A stretch of DNA of 64,000 nt from Taxawa tesnikishii (nom. ined.) (GCA_030247885.1 JAPDRO010000011.1:372001-436000); one strand, 5' to 3'. Shown: positions 47,895 through 58,653, numbered from the stretch's first letter. Numbers and translations: made by a program. Notes: generated by a model from the sequence alone, not told the origin.

Positions 47895-49226
47895 TCAGTC
47901 ATCCTCGCTCCGGGTCAAGTCTTCATGCCCGCTCCCTTTACGCCCGTCGACCTTTATAGCCCAAGGCGGCTCGCCGTCGTCATCGAATTCCGCCCATCGG
48001 AAGAACGTACAACCCTTCCGGCCAGGCGTATACCCAGCATGGCACATCCACATATATCTCCCTCTATTCTCCTTCTTCTTCTGCACACACCGCAGGACAG
48101 TCGGGATGCCGCACCTACACTTTGGCGTAAACCTTGGGTGCAGACTTTCCTTGTAGCACCTGTACGTGACATTGATTCTTTTACTTCCAGCAACGGGATG
48201 CGGGTCAATGGCTGGCGCCGGCGCCACCGCGTGCTTCCACGTCTCTTGCATCTCGGCGTGCATAACCAACAGAGAGTTGTGCGGGAGATGGATGGAGATT
48301 TGACCTTGCGCGTCTGCAGTCGCGTTGGCAGACGTCTCGTCGCCATCCTGTGGGACCACTTGCCGCACGCGGAACTCCCTCGCCACGCCAAGTGACAGGC
48401 TGCCGATCACAGCGCGCGGGCCGAGATATGTGAGCTGGTCCGAGTGGTATCCAACACTTTCGGCTCCACCGTCGTAGCAGTTAACAAAGGAAGCGTTCGG
48501 AACCCATTCGTGCGGAGACTGATATTTGAGCTTCTTCCCCTCGTGGTAGAACGTCTTTATCCTGCGTTGGATCTCGGAGTTGACAGCATCTCGCACCTTG
48601 GTAGAGACCGCGAGCATCTCTGGAAGCGTCCTGCGAATGTCGGAGATGTAGCTGCCGTTGTAGACGTACTCAGTTCGCTGCGCTCGCTCTTGTTGAAGAC
48701 TGTCCACGTAGAATGCCATAGAGTGAGGACTTTCGACCGTTTTGTCGAACAGCTGGAATGTTTCTCTTTTGAAAGAGGAAGCTTCTCCCAGGAGCTCTCT
48801 CAGAAGCGCATCCGCTTGTGCTGAAGGTAGGAAGTTGTGGATGATTGAACATGGTGTGTGTTTTTCAATGTCCTCCGGGCTGTATAGGTAGAATGTCTTG
48901 CCCCTTTTGGTGAGGGGTTTAATGGCGTTTCCGTCGCCATCGACCGTACCGGACTTGATCAAACCCATGATGGAGCATTGGTAGCCTATCGTCTTGACCA
49001 GCTTCTTGGGTGGCGCTGCCGTCCTCTGGCCTGAGATCGCCTCTGAAGCACGCTCCACAGATCCTTCTGCCAGCAACAACGCATCAAGCAGTACATCGGG
49101 GGCCAGCTCGGGATGTAACGATGCTAGCAGCGTCAATTTCAGGTCAGTAGACTCCTCGTCCTGCGCATCGAGGGTGCTTTGAGAGAACGCCTCTCTGCGC
49201 CTCTTTCTTGAGACAAAAGCGTCCAT
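47895..49226 (-). CDS. AlkB-like 2-oxoglutarate/Fe(II) dioxygenase with CUE and GRF zinc-finger domains
   Basis: A single-exon protein of 443 residues with three parts. Residues 25-65 look like a CUE ubiquitin-binding helix bundle (LKLTLLASLHPELAPDVLLDAL). Residues about 115-345 form an AlkB-type dioxygenase: metal ligands H-x-D in GYHSDQLTYLGP, a later His in TWKHAVAP, and the 2-oxoglutarate arginine in RINVTYR. Residues about 360-415 form a GRF zinc finger (KCRCGIPTVLRC, MWMCHAGYTPGRKGCTFF), which binds single-stranded nucleic acid. AlkB enzymes remove methyl groups from DNA or RNA bases, and the GRF finger suggests a role on ssDNA during repair. Substrate is unknown. No frame break. Its start lies 296 bases from that of COQ9. 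Confidence 0.9.
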   Translation of the reverse strand: MDAFVSRKRRREAFSQSTLDAQDEESTDLKLTLLASLHPELAPDVLLDALLLAEGSVERASEAISGQRTAAPPKKLVKTIGYQCSIMGLIKSGTVDGDGNAIKPLTKRGKTFYLYSPEDIEKHTPCSIIHNFLPSAQADALLRELLGEASSFKRETFQLFDKTVESPHSMAFYVDSLQQERAQRTEYVYNGSYISDIRRTLPEMLAVSTKVRDAVNSEIQRRIKTFYHEGKKLKYQSPHEWVPNASFVNCYDGGAESVGYHSDQLTYLGPRAVIGSLSLGVAREFRVRQVVPQDGDETSANATADAQGQISIHLPHNSLLVMHAEMQETWKHAVAPAPAIDPHPVAGSKRINVTYRCYKESLHPRFTPKCRCGIPTVLRCVQKKKENRGRYMWMCHAGYTPGRKGCTFFRWAEFDDDGEPPWAIKVDGRKGSGHEDLTRSEDD

Positions 49227-49522
49227 ATATCCCCGCGCAGCTGCGTGGTCCCCGTGTCGGCATATTCACTGTTGGCCAAGCATTTGATCTTGTCGGGTAC
49301 GGATAAGGAGATGGTGCATTGATTGTTGTTGCTTGCTTGCTTGCTTGCTTGCTCGCTCGCACAGCAGAACGTCTTGGCGCTTCGCGAGGCTCCGCTCCGC
49401 AGACTTCATCGAGTGCATACACCAACTATCTCGACCTTCACAACCACTGCATGTAATTCGATTTCCGCCAGAACAGCTCCCAACACCACCACGCACCCGC
49501 AAACCAGAAGACAACGACAATA
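49227..49522. promoter_or_regulatory. Divergent promoter region, AlkB-like gene / COQ9
   Basis: 296 bases between two outward-facing start codons, including a GCTT microsatellite. Confidence 0.4.
49331..49352. repeat. (GCTT)n microsatellite
   Basis: Five to six GCTT units, degenerating into GCTC, in the divergent promoter region. Confidence 0.85.
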
Positions 49523-50405
49523 ATGTCACCACTCCGCCCCCTCGGTCCACCACGCACCCTCTTCCATTGCCCACCCGTCGCCCGACCACTTCTTCTCACC
49601 ACCCCACCGACACGCAGCTACCATTCCTATGAAGAGTCACACCCGCCGCCCTACCCACCCCATGAATCCGCCATCCTCTCTCATGCCCTCACACATGTAC
49701 CAACGCACGGCTTCACTGTCTCTGCGTTGCAGGCCGGCGCACGGGACGCGGGATACTTGGACGCGAGCACGAATTTATTCCCCGGCGCGAGTTCGAGCTC
49801 GTGATGTGGCATCTGCGGACGCAGAGGCTAAGGATGGGGAGCGCATACAGTTTCCTGAACCCAAAGAGGGGCAGAAGCCGACGGGTGTGGGGAGGAAAGT
49901 CAGAGCGCTGGTGTTGGAGAGGTTGAAGGGAAACGAGGAGGCGGGTATTGTGGGGCGGTTGCAGGAGGTGAGTTGCTCACAATCTCATCGCGCGGCGAAT
50001 GGCCTGAGGGTTAGGAAGCGGGCGCTCCGACGGGATGGCTACCGGCGGGATGGCTAACGGATGGTTGCTCAGGCACTCGCGCTAATGTCTCTGGCGGGGA
50101 ATATCCCGCCCTCACTCAAAGAGCTCTGGTTACTGTCCGACGAGATCTGGTTCCAGGCGGGAGATGTCGCGGTGGATGCGTCGTGGTACAGCAAGCGCGC
50201 GAGTCTGTCGTCGATATACGCCGCCACCGAGGTGTTCCAGACCACAGACCAGAGCTCCGAGTACAGGGACACGGAACAATTTCTTGATCGGCGGTTAGAG
50301 GATGTGAGGGTATTGGGAAGCTCATGGAGGAACGTCAAGGAGTGGGCTGGGTTCCAAGGAATGGCGGGCGTGAATCTGGCGCGCAGTTGGGGGATGCGGA
50401 TATGA
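49523..50405 (+). CDS. COQ9: Ubiquinone biosynthesis protein COQ9
   Basis: COQ9 is a lipid-binding protein of the inner-membrane coenzyme Q complex, needed by the hydroxylase Coq7. The start MSPLRPLGPPRTLFHCPPVA is basic and hydrophobic, as expected of a presequence. Then come RSYHSYEESHPPPYP, ILSHALTHVPTHGFT, ARDAGYLDASTNLFP, VRALVLERLKGNE, then after an intron (49968-50072) ALALMSLAGNIPPSLKELW, SDEIWFQAGDVAVDASWY, KRASLSSIYAATEVFQTTD and FLDRRLEDV. About 259 residues. The frame changes at the C4 run near 49793 (F-P-R-R-E-F-E-L would be restored) and near 49830, each with the sign of one lost base. It ends 134 bases before the convergent stop of the MTF2-like gene. Confidence 0.9.
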
Positions 50406-50539
50406 GTGTGCTCCAGCGAGCAGGTTCGAGTGACTGCGAGGCTTTTGTGTTTGGGGATGCAGGATACAAAACGTGTACGAAAGCAGAGACCTTGGCGGAG
50501 AACTACTGTGTACCGTGTAATATAATACATAGCCCAACC

Positions 50540-51838
50540 CTATGTTGGGGAATCCTGAAACCCAGCAGCGGCAGCGGTGTCCTGCTCAGTCGGCTCCGCA
50601 TCGGTCAATCTCTGCCTCATCCTACCCCGATCTATCGCCTGCCGCTTCCACATATCCCTGAGTCTGTCATATTCCTTATGCATGGCGTATCTGCCATTCT
50701 TCCAAGGGTGCGGCATCTGCCACAACGCCTGCACCGCCGAGCCCCTTGCACCCTCCTCGTCGTCCATGGAAGCTTTAGCCGCATCGACGACGAGATGTAG
50801 CGTATCATCATGGTACTCAATAAACTCGCGTTGCATTTCCGCCAGCAAGTGGCTCATTCCGGCAAAGTCGTAATACTGTTCGTGGAGCACGCTCAGAACA
50901 ACGTGGTAAAGGCTAGGAGTAGCGCCAAGCGCGAAAGCGGACGGACCTAGCTGGCGCAGCTTGGGAAAGATGGACAGAATGAGTGGCGAAGTGGGATAGG
51001 TATTTTTCAGTATCCGGGCCGCGAAGATTAGGAGTCCGGGGAAGTTCCGGAGCAAGACCTGCGGTTCTGCTGAGACGGCTTGTGATGGTTTTTTGACTGC
51101 AGGCTCGTCAAGACGTAACGCCTTTACGGGTTTGAACAGCTCTTCCTCCATTATTCGCCATAACTCAACGTCGGTATTTGCTCTTCTAATCTGTCGAACA
51201 ACATCCTTGAATTCCGCTCCAGTTGGAGCTTGGAATGATGCGGGCGTCTTGGAAATGTCCTCTAGCTTGACAGAGTCTTCAGCAATAATCCGGGATTCGA
51301 ACCAAGTCTCCTCATCGGATGCGCGATCAATGGCTTTGTCGAGCAGTCTGTCCAGGTCGGACTCCTGAAAGATATACCTGATGGGCGGCTGCGGCCCTTC
51401 AGGGCTGGATGGCGGCTCCTTTTGCAGCTGCGCAAGCTGTTCGAAGATCTTCTGTTCCTCTCCAGTTATGGTGGATCCGGACGGGATGATTGGCGTGTAG
51501 GTTTGGTCGGGAGAATCGAAGGGAACATATTCCGGGAGCGGCCTTGGTTGGAGTCGATGAGCTCTGCGGTTGTAGTTGTCAAAAGCCATTGATCTGGGGG
51601 ATGATGACAATCGGTTTTCCCATCCGGCATCGCTGTTATCCGAAACGTCTTCTGAGTTATATCTCCGTTCTCCTTCGTGCTCTGCAAGAAGCGAACACGA
51701 CGAGGTGAAGGGTCTGGAGGGAAGCCTCCGTATAGTCTTTGTCTCATAGAGGAACGGCAGGGCGATGGGACCAGTCGGCCGCGTCCTTGTCGCATACAGC
51801 GCATCCAGCAAAGCTGTAGTGGCACTGCAACTCTTCAT
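50540..51838 (-). CDS. MTF2-like mitochondrial gene-expression protein
   Basis: Looks like the fungal family with an Mtf2/Nam1-like C-terminal domain, a mitochondrial matrix protein that in yeast links transcription with mRNA handling and translation. The start at 51838 (MKSCSATTALLDALYATRTR) is a good presequence, rich in Arg, Ser and Thr. A Met 17 codons upstream adds hydrophobic residues and is less likely. The middle is acidic and probably disordered. The conserved domain covers the C-terminal half (LLIFAARILKNTYPTSPLI, SLYHVVLSVLHEQYYDFAGM, LLAEMQREFIEYHDDTLHLV, HPWKNGRYAMHKEYDRLRDM). About 432 residues, one exon, no frame break. The family assignment rests on pattern recognition only. 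Confidence 0.75.
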   Translation of the reverse strand: MKSCSATTALLDALYATRTRPTGPIALPFLYETKTIRRLPSRPFTSSCSLLAEHEGERRYNSEDVSDNSDAGWENRLSSSPRSMAFDNYNRRAHRLQPRPLPEYVPFDSPDQTYTPIIPSGSTITGEEQKIFEQLAQLQKEPPSSPEGPQPPIRYIFQESDLDRLLDKAIDRASDEETWFESRIIAEDSVKLEDISKTPASFQAPTGAEFKDVVRQIRRANTDVELWRIMEEELFKPVKALRLDEPAVKKPSQAVSAEPQVLLRNFPGLLIFAARILKNTYPTSPLILSIFPKLRQLGPSAFALGATPSLYHVVLSVLHEQYYDFAGMSHLLAEMQREFIEYHDDTLHLVVDAAKASMDDEEGARGSAVQALWQMPHPWKNGRYAMHKEYDRLRDMWKRQAIDRGRMRQRLTDAEPTEQDTAAAAGFQDSPT

Positions 51839-52286
51839 GGTTCCAGATATCCGTCCAATGGCAGGGGTAGGAAAATACATATATATCACGGCAACGCAGT
51901 TGGTGTGTCCATGCTACCGGATAGTCTCTGTCCCTCTAGCGGTGTGATGGGCAATGCCGTGCGCACCGAAGGTATCTTCTACAGTCGTATGGTGGACAGT
52001 CAGTTGTGCAATGCGATAGAATCGAAGTCGAAGCCGGGCAAAACGCCAAGAGGGACGGCATGACATTGACGGTCAGCTTTCTCTTCACATGCAAACCGAG
52101 AACTGCGACAAACTCCAGGCTGCCTGGAACGAACACAGACGAGAGTGCCGGAGAACCGCTATGCTTTGCAAGAGTGAACACAGTCTCTTGGTCCGACTTC
52201 GCCTGCCACCCTGAGCTGCGCCAGAGTCTTCAGCTACCGAAAACACAGCTTATCCGGATTCCAACATCGTACAACTCTGAAACGCA
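51839..52286. promoter_or_regulatory. Divergent promoter region, MTF2-like gene / TFIIIC subunit
   Basis: 448 bases between two outward-facing starts. A TATA-like ATACATATATATC lies at about 51877-51890. No other feature. Confidence 0.4.
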
Positions 52287-53687
52287 ATGGACGACTCCGA
52301 ATGGGAGTACGAGTACGACGATACGGCGACCGAAGATATCTATGTCACTCTCGATCTTACAACCCACATACCACCGGCCTTGACCAAGGGAGGAGCAGCC
52401 CAAGAAGGAAAGACCAAAGGCAAGAGACAAGTCAGGCGAAGTGGGCATGCTGCGCCCAAGAAACCCGCCAGCGATGCGACACCAATGCAGACACAACCTG
52501 AGCTGCCACCAGCGGAGACAGAGGTAGAGGAAGACGGGGAGATACCAGCTCCGTTCTTGCCAAACAAGCCATCACGCATGCAGATCGTCGACCTTCACGG
52601 TCCCAATCCTCTTATATCCTACAAGAACAAGCTCTATACCTGCCACTGGGCCACCGACGTTGGTACTTCGCTCTTCGTCACCGGACCTTCCGATGAGACC
52701 AACGAGATACACTCGCCTCTCCGCTCCACGTCCTCCTTCGATCTACTCGGCACCACCAGCGCACGCCTCATGGCCATCCCTGCCACCATCCGTCCACGCG
52801 CCGAGCCCAAAACGACGACGTTGTCACGCTCTACTGCGCCCGAGGTCATCGAATTAACCGGCGAGGGTCAGCGCATTGAGCGTAGCACCACCGGCCTGAA
52901 ATTGACGCTTCCACCCAACGCAAAAGAGAACCAGGTCAGCCAGGCACGTTTCCTGGAACGCCTGTCGGCAATCAAGAACGCGAAAGGCGAGCGGGACCTG
53001 GTTCCCGTGCATACCGTCAAGGGCTACAGATTACCGGACAATTGGGAGGAGGTGCGCGATCGCTGGCTTGAGCAGGAGGCGGCTGGCAGTGCGAGGCATC
53101 AGTCCGAGGTCGCTTCTCGCGCCGCCATTGCGGCTGATTGGCGTGCATTGAGGGCATCCACAAAGACACCGGCTCGAGATGCCACTCCTGGCGGGGTGCA
53201 AGGTACGCCGGCTTCGCCAGCTGGTTCGGATGTTGACGATCTGCGGGAAATCGATGCTGCGCATCTGGATGAGGAGGACGATCAATCGGAGACTCCTGCT
53301 CAATTGACAAAGCGGAAAAGAGGGTGGAACCCAGGTGGGAGACGGTCGAATCTACAGTACAGGGAGAAGATGGGATTGCCGGCGTTTAAGCCTATGAAAT
53401 CTGAGCATATCAGGGCGAAGAGGGTACGCATCGAGATTGAAGATGATGACGAGGACGAGGAAGCGGATGAAGAGGACTACGATGATGCTGATGAAGTTGG
53501 TGGTGAGGAGAGAGCCGGGGAACACGAGGACCACAATGATGATGAAGACGACGACGAGGATGATGACGGGGATGAAGATGAGTATATGGAGGACGAAGGT
53601 ACCGCCGCAGATGGGACATTCACTGGGCCACCGGCGGCGCACCAGGGGTATGTAGACCACGTTAACGCGGACACGCGAGGAACATGA
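52287..53687 (+). CDS. TFIIIC subunit of the Tfc7/Sfc7 (TFIIIC_sub6) family
   Basis: TFIIIC binds the internal promoters of tRNA and 5S genes and recruits TFIIIB and RNA polymerase III. The start DDSEWEYEYDDTATEDIYVT leads into LDLTTH, the short acidic-then-YVTLDL signature. The triple-barrel core follows: MQIVDLHGPNPLISYKNKLY, TCHWATDVGTSLFVTGP. The rest is specific to filamentous fungi: a region resembling a conserved extension (FLERLSAIKNAKGERDLVPV, GYRLPDNWEEVRDRWLEQEA), a basic block (KRKRGWNPGGRRSNLQYREK), and a very acidic tail of about 70 residues, mostly Asp and Glu. 466 residues, one exon, no frame break. A different OB/triple-barrel protein is less likely. Confidence 0.8.
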   Translation: MDDSEWEYEYDDTATEDIYVTLDLTTHIPPALTKGGAAQEGKTKGKRQVRRSGHAAPKKPASDATPMQTQPELPPAETEVEEDGEIPAPFLPNKPSRMQIVDLHGPNPLISYKNKLYTCHWATDVGTSLFVTGPSDETNEIHSPLRSTSSFDLLGTTSARLMAIPATIRPRAEPKTTTLSRSTAPEVIELTGEGQRIERSTTGLKLTLPPNAKENQVSQARFLERLSAIKNAKGERDLVPVHTVKGYRLPDNWEEVRDRWLEQEAAGSARHQSEVASRAAIAADWRALRASTKTPARDATPGGVQGTPASPAGSDVDDLREIDAAHLDEEDDQSETPAQLTKRKRGWNPGGRRSNLQYREKMGLPAFKPMKSEHIRAKRVRIEIEDDDEDEEADEEDYDDADEVGGEERAGEHEDHNDDEDDDEDDDGDEDEYMEDEGTAADGTFTGPPAAHQGYVDHVNADTRGT

Positions 53688-54371
53688 ACATCGGCAACAC
53701 ACGTCCAGGCACCACGTGTCCTCCACGCAGAGCTTGGCTCGAGCGGTTGGATGACTCTCTTCACTTTTGTTTATACAACTGACGGTGCTGCCACGCTAGG
53801 CTTTCTGGCCGATTTTATAGAAGCGAGCAACGGGTAGTATCCACTGTGCTATAGTAATTTACAAGAAGCTCGAAAATTCACTCTGCTGACCAGTGTAGGT
53901 TGGTCGCGTACCCCGGTGTGGAAACAGTGAGATCTTGCACTCATTCAAGTGGCTCCATCGATTGCACTAGCTACATGGCTGGTCTTTGAGGGAGATGTTT
54001 GGTTTGTCCAGAAACAGTTGAATGGAATGTCTCAGTAGTGTTCTCGCGTGTCTATACCTACCTACCTACCCACCTACCCACCTACCCACCTACCTATACA
54101 GGTAGTCCTGTCGCATGACGTCTGTCTGTATAGCTTGACTGTTGAGCGTAAACAAGCCATGCACCCTCACTCAAAACCATGAACCTTCACTCAGCATATC
54201 CTCTCGGCTTGCTGCCATCTTCAAGTCGGCATACCTGAGAAACGCGATACCCCTGTGACAAGACAACTCTCACCATGTTCGGCAGGCCCACATGAAGTGA
54301 CCCATCTCCCCGGCATCTCCCCGGCATCGCTGCCTGCAATCAACTGTGATCACATCACCACCTATCCGGCA
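53688..54371. other. Intergenic stretch with a CCTA/CCCA tandem array
   Basis: About 680 bases upstream of the ankyrin gene. Apart from the tandem array near 54054-54098, nothing is recognised. Confidence 0.4.
54054..54098. repeat. Degenerate (CCTA/CCCA)n tandem array
   Basis: About ten tetranucleotide units of CCTA and CCCA alternating (TACCTACCCACC pattern), flanked on both sides by CTATA. It is not a telomeric TTAGGG repeat. Confidence 0.85.
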
Positions 54372-55467
54372 ATGTACGTTCTCCCCTCCCTCCACCACCC
54401 ACCATCCACCATCCTCCTTCCTCTTTCCTCTGACCGTATACCAGGATCAATCCCTCAACCCGCCTCCGCCGCGCCATCCTCCTCAACGACACCGCACTCG
54501 TGCGCCGCATCATCCGTGCCCATCCCCAGCTCCTCCGCAATCCGGACTTCGACGATAAAAGCAACACCTCACTGCACCTGGCCGCATCCAAGGACTACAG
54601 CGAAATCGCGATTCTATTGCTTGAAGCGGGGCACGAAGATGGCGAGATCAGCCGAAACGCGGATTGGGATACTCCGCTGATGGTCGCTGCAAAGGCTGGC
54701 AGCGTGCACGTTGGGAGGATACTTATTGAACGATTCCCTCGATGCGTGGGCTGGAGGGACAGGAGGGGGAGGGATGCCGTACGTACCCCGTCACTCCATC
54801 ACTCACCCACTACCAGTCTCTACAAGTGGGAAAAGGATGCATTAACTGACAAGGCCACAGCTCTCCCTCTCCTCCATGCACCCAAGCAGCACACCACTCC
54901 TCCCCTACCTGCTCGAGGCCTCGGCCTCTCCCTCGGCGCGCGACAACGACGGTGACACGGCCTTGCACCACGCCTCAGCCTCCGGCTCGCTGAAAGCACT
55001 GCGCATCCTGCTGTCCGCGGGTGCGGATCCGCTGGCTCAGAACGCCGATCACTGGACACCGCTTGCATACAGCCAGACCGTGGCCGCGGAGGTGTACTTC
55101 AAAAATCTGGTCGCGGAATTTGAGCGGCGGCGCGTCGAGGGCCAACGCTCCTCTAATCCTGCTGCTTCTATCGCTCTCCCCGGGGAGAAAGCGGGGAGCG
55201 AGATGGTGGAGAGGGTTGCTAGTGTCGAGGGGGGATTCCGAGGAGAGTCGAGGGCAGGGAGAGGGATGTGTTGCGGAAGAAGGGGGTGGAGTTAGGGTTG
55301 TTACGGAGGAGGACATGGGGGCGGAGGAGAGGAGGGATAGTAGGGAGGTTATCAGGAGTGGTGGGTGGAGCACTGTGGAGGTCACGGGGACTCTGACGCC
55401 TAGGGTGGAGAGAAGGGAGCGGTTTGGGGCCGAGGGGTTAAGGGCGAGGACGGATAGTGCTGGTTGA
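54372..55467 (+). CDS. Ankyrin-repeat protein, start codon apparently split by an intron
   Basis: An all-ankyrin protein of unknown role, resembling a conserved fungal family. Exon 2 (54445-54778) opens INPSTRLRRAILLNDTALV, then SNTSLHLAASKDYSEIAILL, DWDTPLMVAAKAGSVHVGRI. Exon 3 (from 54861) gives STPLLPYLLEASASPSARDN, DTALHHASASGSLKALRILL and SAGADPLAQNADHWTPLAYS, so about five repeats. The only in-frame start codon is AT at 54372-54373 joined to G at 54445 across a 71-nt intron (GTACGT...CAG). No ATG lies further upstream in this frame. Near the end the frame probably changes twice around 55265-55295, giving a C-terminus with TEEDMGAEERRDSREVIRSG and GTLTPRVERRE that ends at 55467. Read literally it stops at 55295. 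About 314 residues. Confidence 0.7.
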
Positions 55468-57114
55468 GGAAGAAGGTGACGGCGTATGGTTTGGAGTACA
55501 TGGGATGAACTGCTGGCGTGGTGGGTCTGAGGATTGGGGTTGGTGGAATGATGGATTGGAAAGTCATCTAGGCTTGGCGTACTCACGAGTTACGAGTTGA
55601 AGACACATGCAAAGAAGGCGGCAGATATCGAGGTCTTGTCATGCGGCACGTTACGAATGGCTCGACAGGAACAGTCCACACATGTGTATTTTCAATGCCC
55701 CCTTAAAACTCAATCCCTTGACGTTCGGGCGTGTATCTTATAGTTCCTTAGCTTGACATGGAGGGACAACGCAAACACATTCGATTACGAACACTGGGAT
55801 CGTCTTCCTCGCAAGATTCGCTGCAGAGCTGATGCAATCAACGGGCCCCATCAACCAAAAGAACCAGATCGCCTAGGATGTTGCTAAGAGGAAGCCAGAC
55901 CAACCAGTCTACCGTGAGCCCACCACGGTCAGTTCTCACAGATCAGGACAATCGTATATATCCTTTCTGTGTCTATCAACAGGGGCGGTGAGAAACAGCG
56001 TGATTACAAGTAAGTGCTAGGATCTGAACTACTTAGCGAGCCTCTATACGTTTATGTTGCACTTTGAGCGGCTCTAAACACGTAAGACAGACCTGTATCA
56101 TTTACTTGACCAACTACGGTGAAGGACCAGGTAGAAGGTCCCTTCAGTTACTAACTAAGCCGACAAGGTTGGTTGGACGTATGTGGGTTGTCGACGACAC
56201 TGGATCATGTCGCTATTACTGGACAGTCATAAGTGGCCACGTTCTGGCAAGAATGCCTTGACTTGAACGAACTCCCCTGCGAACCAAGCAGCATTGCCGT
56301 AGAGGGCAGTGAGGGGATTGTCGGTGGAGGCAGGGGTGACGAAAATAACAGACCTGGACCGGAAGAGCAAAAAATCCAATTGGATCCAAACTCACTCATT
56401 CGCTAGGTTGATTGTTTCGCTAAGACGAGCAATTGCAGGGAGGTGTACATCTGTAGCTGCGATGATTACATTACTGAGCTCGGTGGTCCCGCTGGCGTAT
56501 CCAAAACTCTTTCTGCTTTGACAAGAGACCCACAGGCATCGTGTCCTTACATCATTCACCTTCAGTACTCTTCAAGTGGTAATGCGCTGAACATTTTTCA
56601 GAAAGCTCATGCCTTGGACCATTGAAGAGTTGGATGATCCCCTGGAGGAAAAGACATCGATTTTTGCATCGAACACGAGTAAGTGAAAAGAAGAGAGCAC
56701 GTGGAACATGGTGCAAACCAATGTCTCTTCCGATGAACCAAGAGCTATCGATTGCGTGTTTGTTCCCGCCGAACAATGCGTGGGAAGAATGAAAGACAAG
56801 AAATGTAATACTTCATCATTCGACAAAACTCACAAAGCGTGCATCCAACGATTTGCCTGCAAGCATCTTGGTCAGGGAACGTAATAAATCGATACCTGTA
56901 GCGTGGCATGTAAGGAGGAAGAGGGGACGAAGGTTGGCTGTAGGTGCGGTAAAGGCATTCTGGCCACAAAACCAAAGCTTTCGCCCACATGTCTGTAGCG
57001 TAAGCGAGCCGTGTCTGTAGTTTTAAGGTGACCAAGGAAACAATTCTCTCGAGATAGGAACCTGGTAGAGACTCATTGCAAGACTGAAAAAGAACCGGCC
57101 TAGATTACAGTGCG
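55468..57114. other. Stretch without recognisable gene
   Basis: About 1.65 kb with only short open frames on both strands. No repeat, transposon end or RNA gene was recognised. Confidence 0.4.
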
Positions 57115-58653
57115 ATGTCGCTCACAAACGCTTCTCCGGAAGACGCAGCTCGGGCGGCGAAGATCTCTTCCCGTACCCTCGCCATCCTCTCCAACAAAGC
57201 AAGAAACGCCGCTCTGGATGCAGTATACGATGCCCTTTCCGCTGCAAAGGAGGAGATTCTTGCAGCAAACGCACGAGATCTTGAAGCCGCGACAAAATCG
57301 GCAGCCAATGGAGAACTCAGTCAAAGCATCCTCAAGCGTCTAGATCTTTCCCGAAAAGGAAAATACGAGGATATGCTTACAGGAATTCGGGATGTAAGGA
57401 ATCTTGAAGACCCGAGTAAGTCTCCTTTGTGTGCTTTCTGTACCTCCAATTCGGTCTAAAGATGCTTCCAAGCTATGCGTCTTCTGTCGTCAAACGCTTA
57501 ATCTCGCCACGGCCATCGAACACTTACTGACAAAAATAGTCGGAAAGATTGATCTGCGGACTGAACTCGATGACGGGCTCATATTGCATCGCCAAACATG
57601 CCCGATTGGGGTGCTTCTGATCATTTTCGAGGCTCGTCCGGAAGTCATTGCAAACATTGCATCCTTGGCCGTCAAATCCGGAAACGCCGCAATATTGAAA
57701 GGTAAGCCCTCCCAGTCCTTCCGACATTGCTTCCTCTAAGCGTTCTATCAGGTGGCAAGGAGTCTACAGAATCCTTCAAGGCCATATCCACAGTAATCTC
57801 CAAGGCCCTAGAAACCACCGAGGTCCCCAACGACTCTATACAACTGGTTACTACCCGTGACGCCGTCGATCCTTTGCTGCAGCTCAGCCAGTACATCGAT
57901 CTGGTCATTCCGCGCGGTTCTAACGACCTGGTAAGGCATTGCCAGCGTATGGCTCACATGCCTGTTCTTGGTCATGCAGATGGCCTTTGCCATATCTACA
58001 TTCACCCGGATGCCGACGCGGATATGGCCGTCAAAGTTGTCGTAGACTCTAAGACCGACTACCCAGCAGCGTGCAACGCTGTGGAGGTGCTCCTAGTCCA
58101 TGAAGATGCGTTAAAGACCATTTTGCCATCTGTTGCATCCGCTCTATTAGCAAAGGGCGTTTCTTTGAGATGCGACGCTCAATCCAAGGCTGCGTTGAAG
58201 GAGGCTGCAGATAAGCATGACGCGGCTATGCTGCAAGATGCCGGAAGTGCAGACTACGACACAGAGTTTCTAGACTTGGTCCTTGCGGTGAAGACTGTGC
58301 CCAAGACAGACAACCCTCTCAGCTCGGTCGATCTCGCCACTGCACACATCAACACCCACGGGTCGCACCACACGGACGCCGTTCTAACGTCGTCGAAAGA
58401 GGCAGCTGATCGCTTCTGTAACGGCGTGGACAGCGCATGCAAATTTTGGAACTGCAGTACAAGGATGGCGGATGGCATGAGGTTTGGATTTGGTACGGAA
58501 GTCGGCATCAGCACGAACAAGATTCACGCAAGAGGCCCTGTCGGTCTTGAGGGACTATGTATTTATGAGTATCGGATACAAGGCTCAGGCCAAGGAGCGG
58601 GCATGTATGGTGCTGGAGGGCGGCAGTGGAAGCACCGCAGGTTGCCTATATAG
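57115..58653 (+). CDS. PRO2: Gamma-glutamyl phosphate reductase (proline biosynthesis)
   Basis: The second enzyme of proline synthesis: it reduces gamma-glutamyl phosphate with NADPH to glutamate semialdehyde. Three exons, 57115-57415, 57540-57701 and 57752-58653, join in frame to 454 residues, the normal length. Landmarks are [20 protein letters not shown], the splice [78 protein letters not shown], and [17 protein letters not shown] around the catalytic Cys (YPAACNAVE). Near the end come [20 protein letters not shown] and [14 protein letters not shown], typical of the family. The introns are 124 and 50 nt. No frame break. Confidence 0.93.

Noticed and set aside
47260-48156. 298-codon plus-strand open frame
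   Set aside because: Its second half is antisense to the clear AlkB-like gene, and the composition (Ser/Pro/Arg) is what that gene gives in the other frame.
51290-51310. Perfect tRNA B-box-like word GGTTCGAATCC on the minus strand
   Set aside because: It lies inside the MTF2-like coding sequence (Trp-Phe-Glu-Ser-Arg), with no A box, stems or terminator around it.
54054-54098. CCTA/CCCA array as a telomere remnant
   Set aside because: Fungal telomeres are usually TTAGGG/CCCTAA. This array is a four-base repeat and has no such hexamers.
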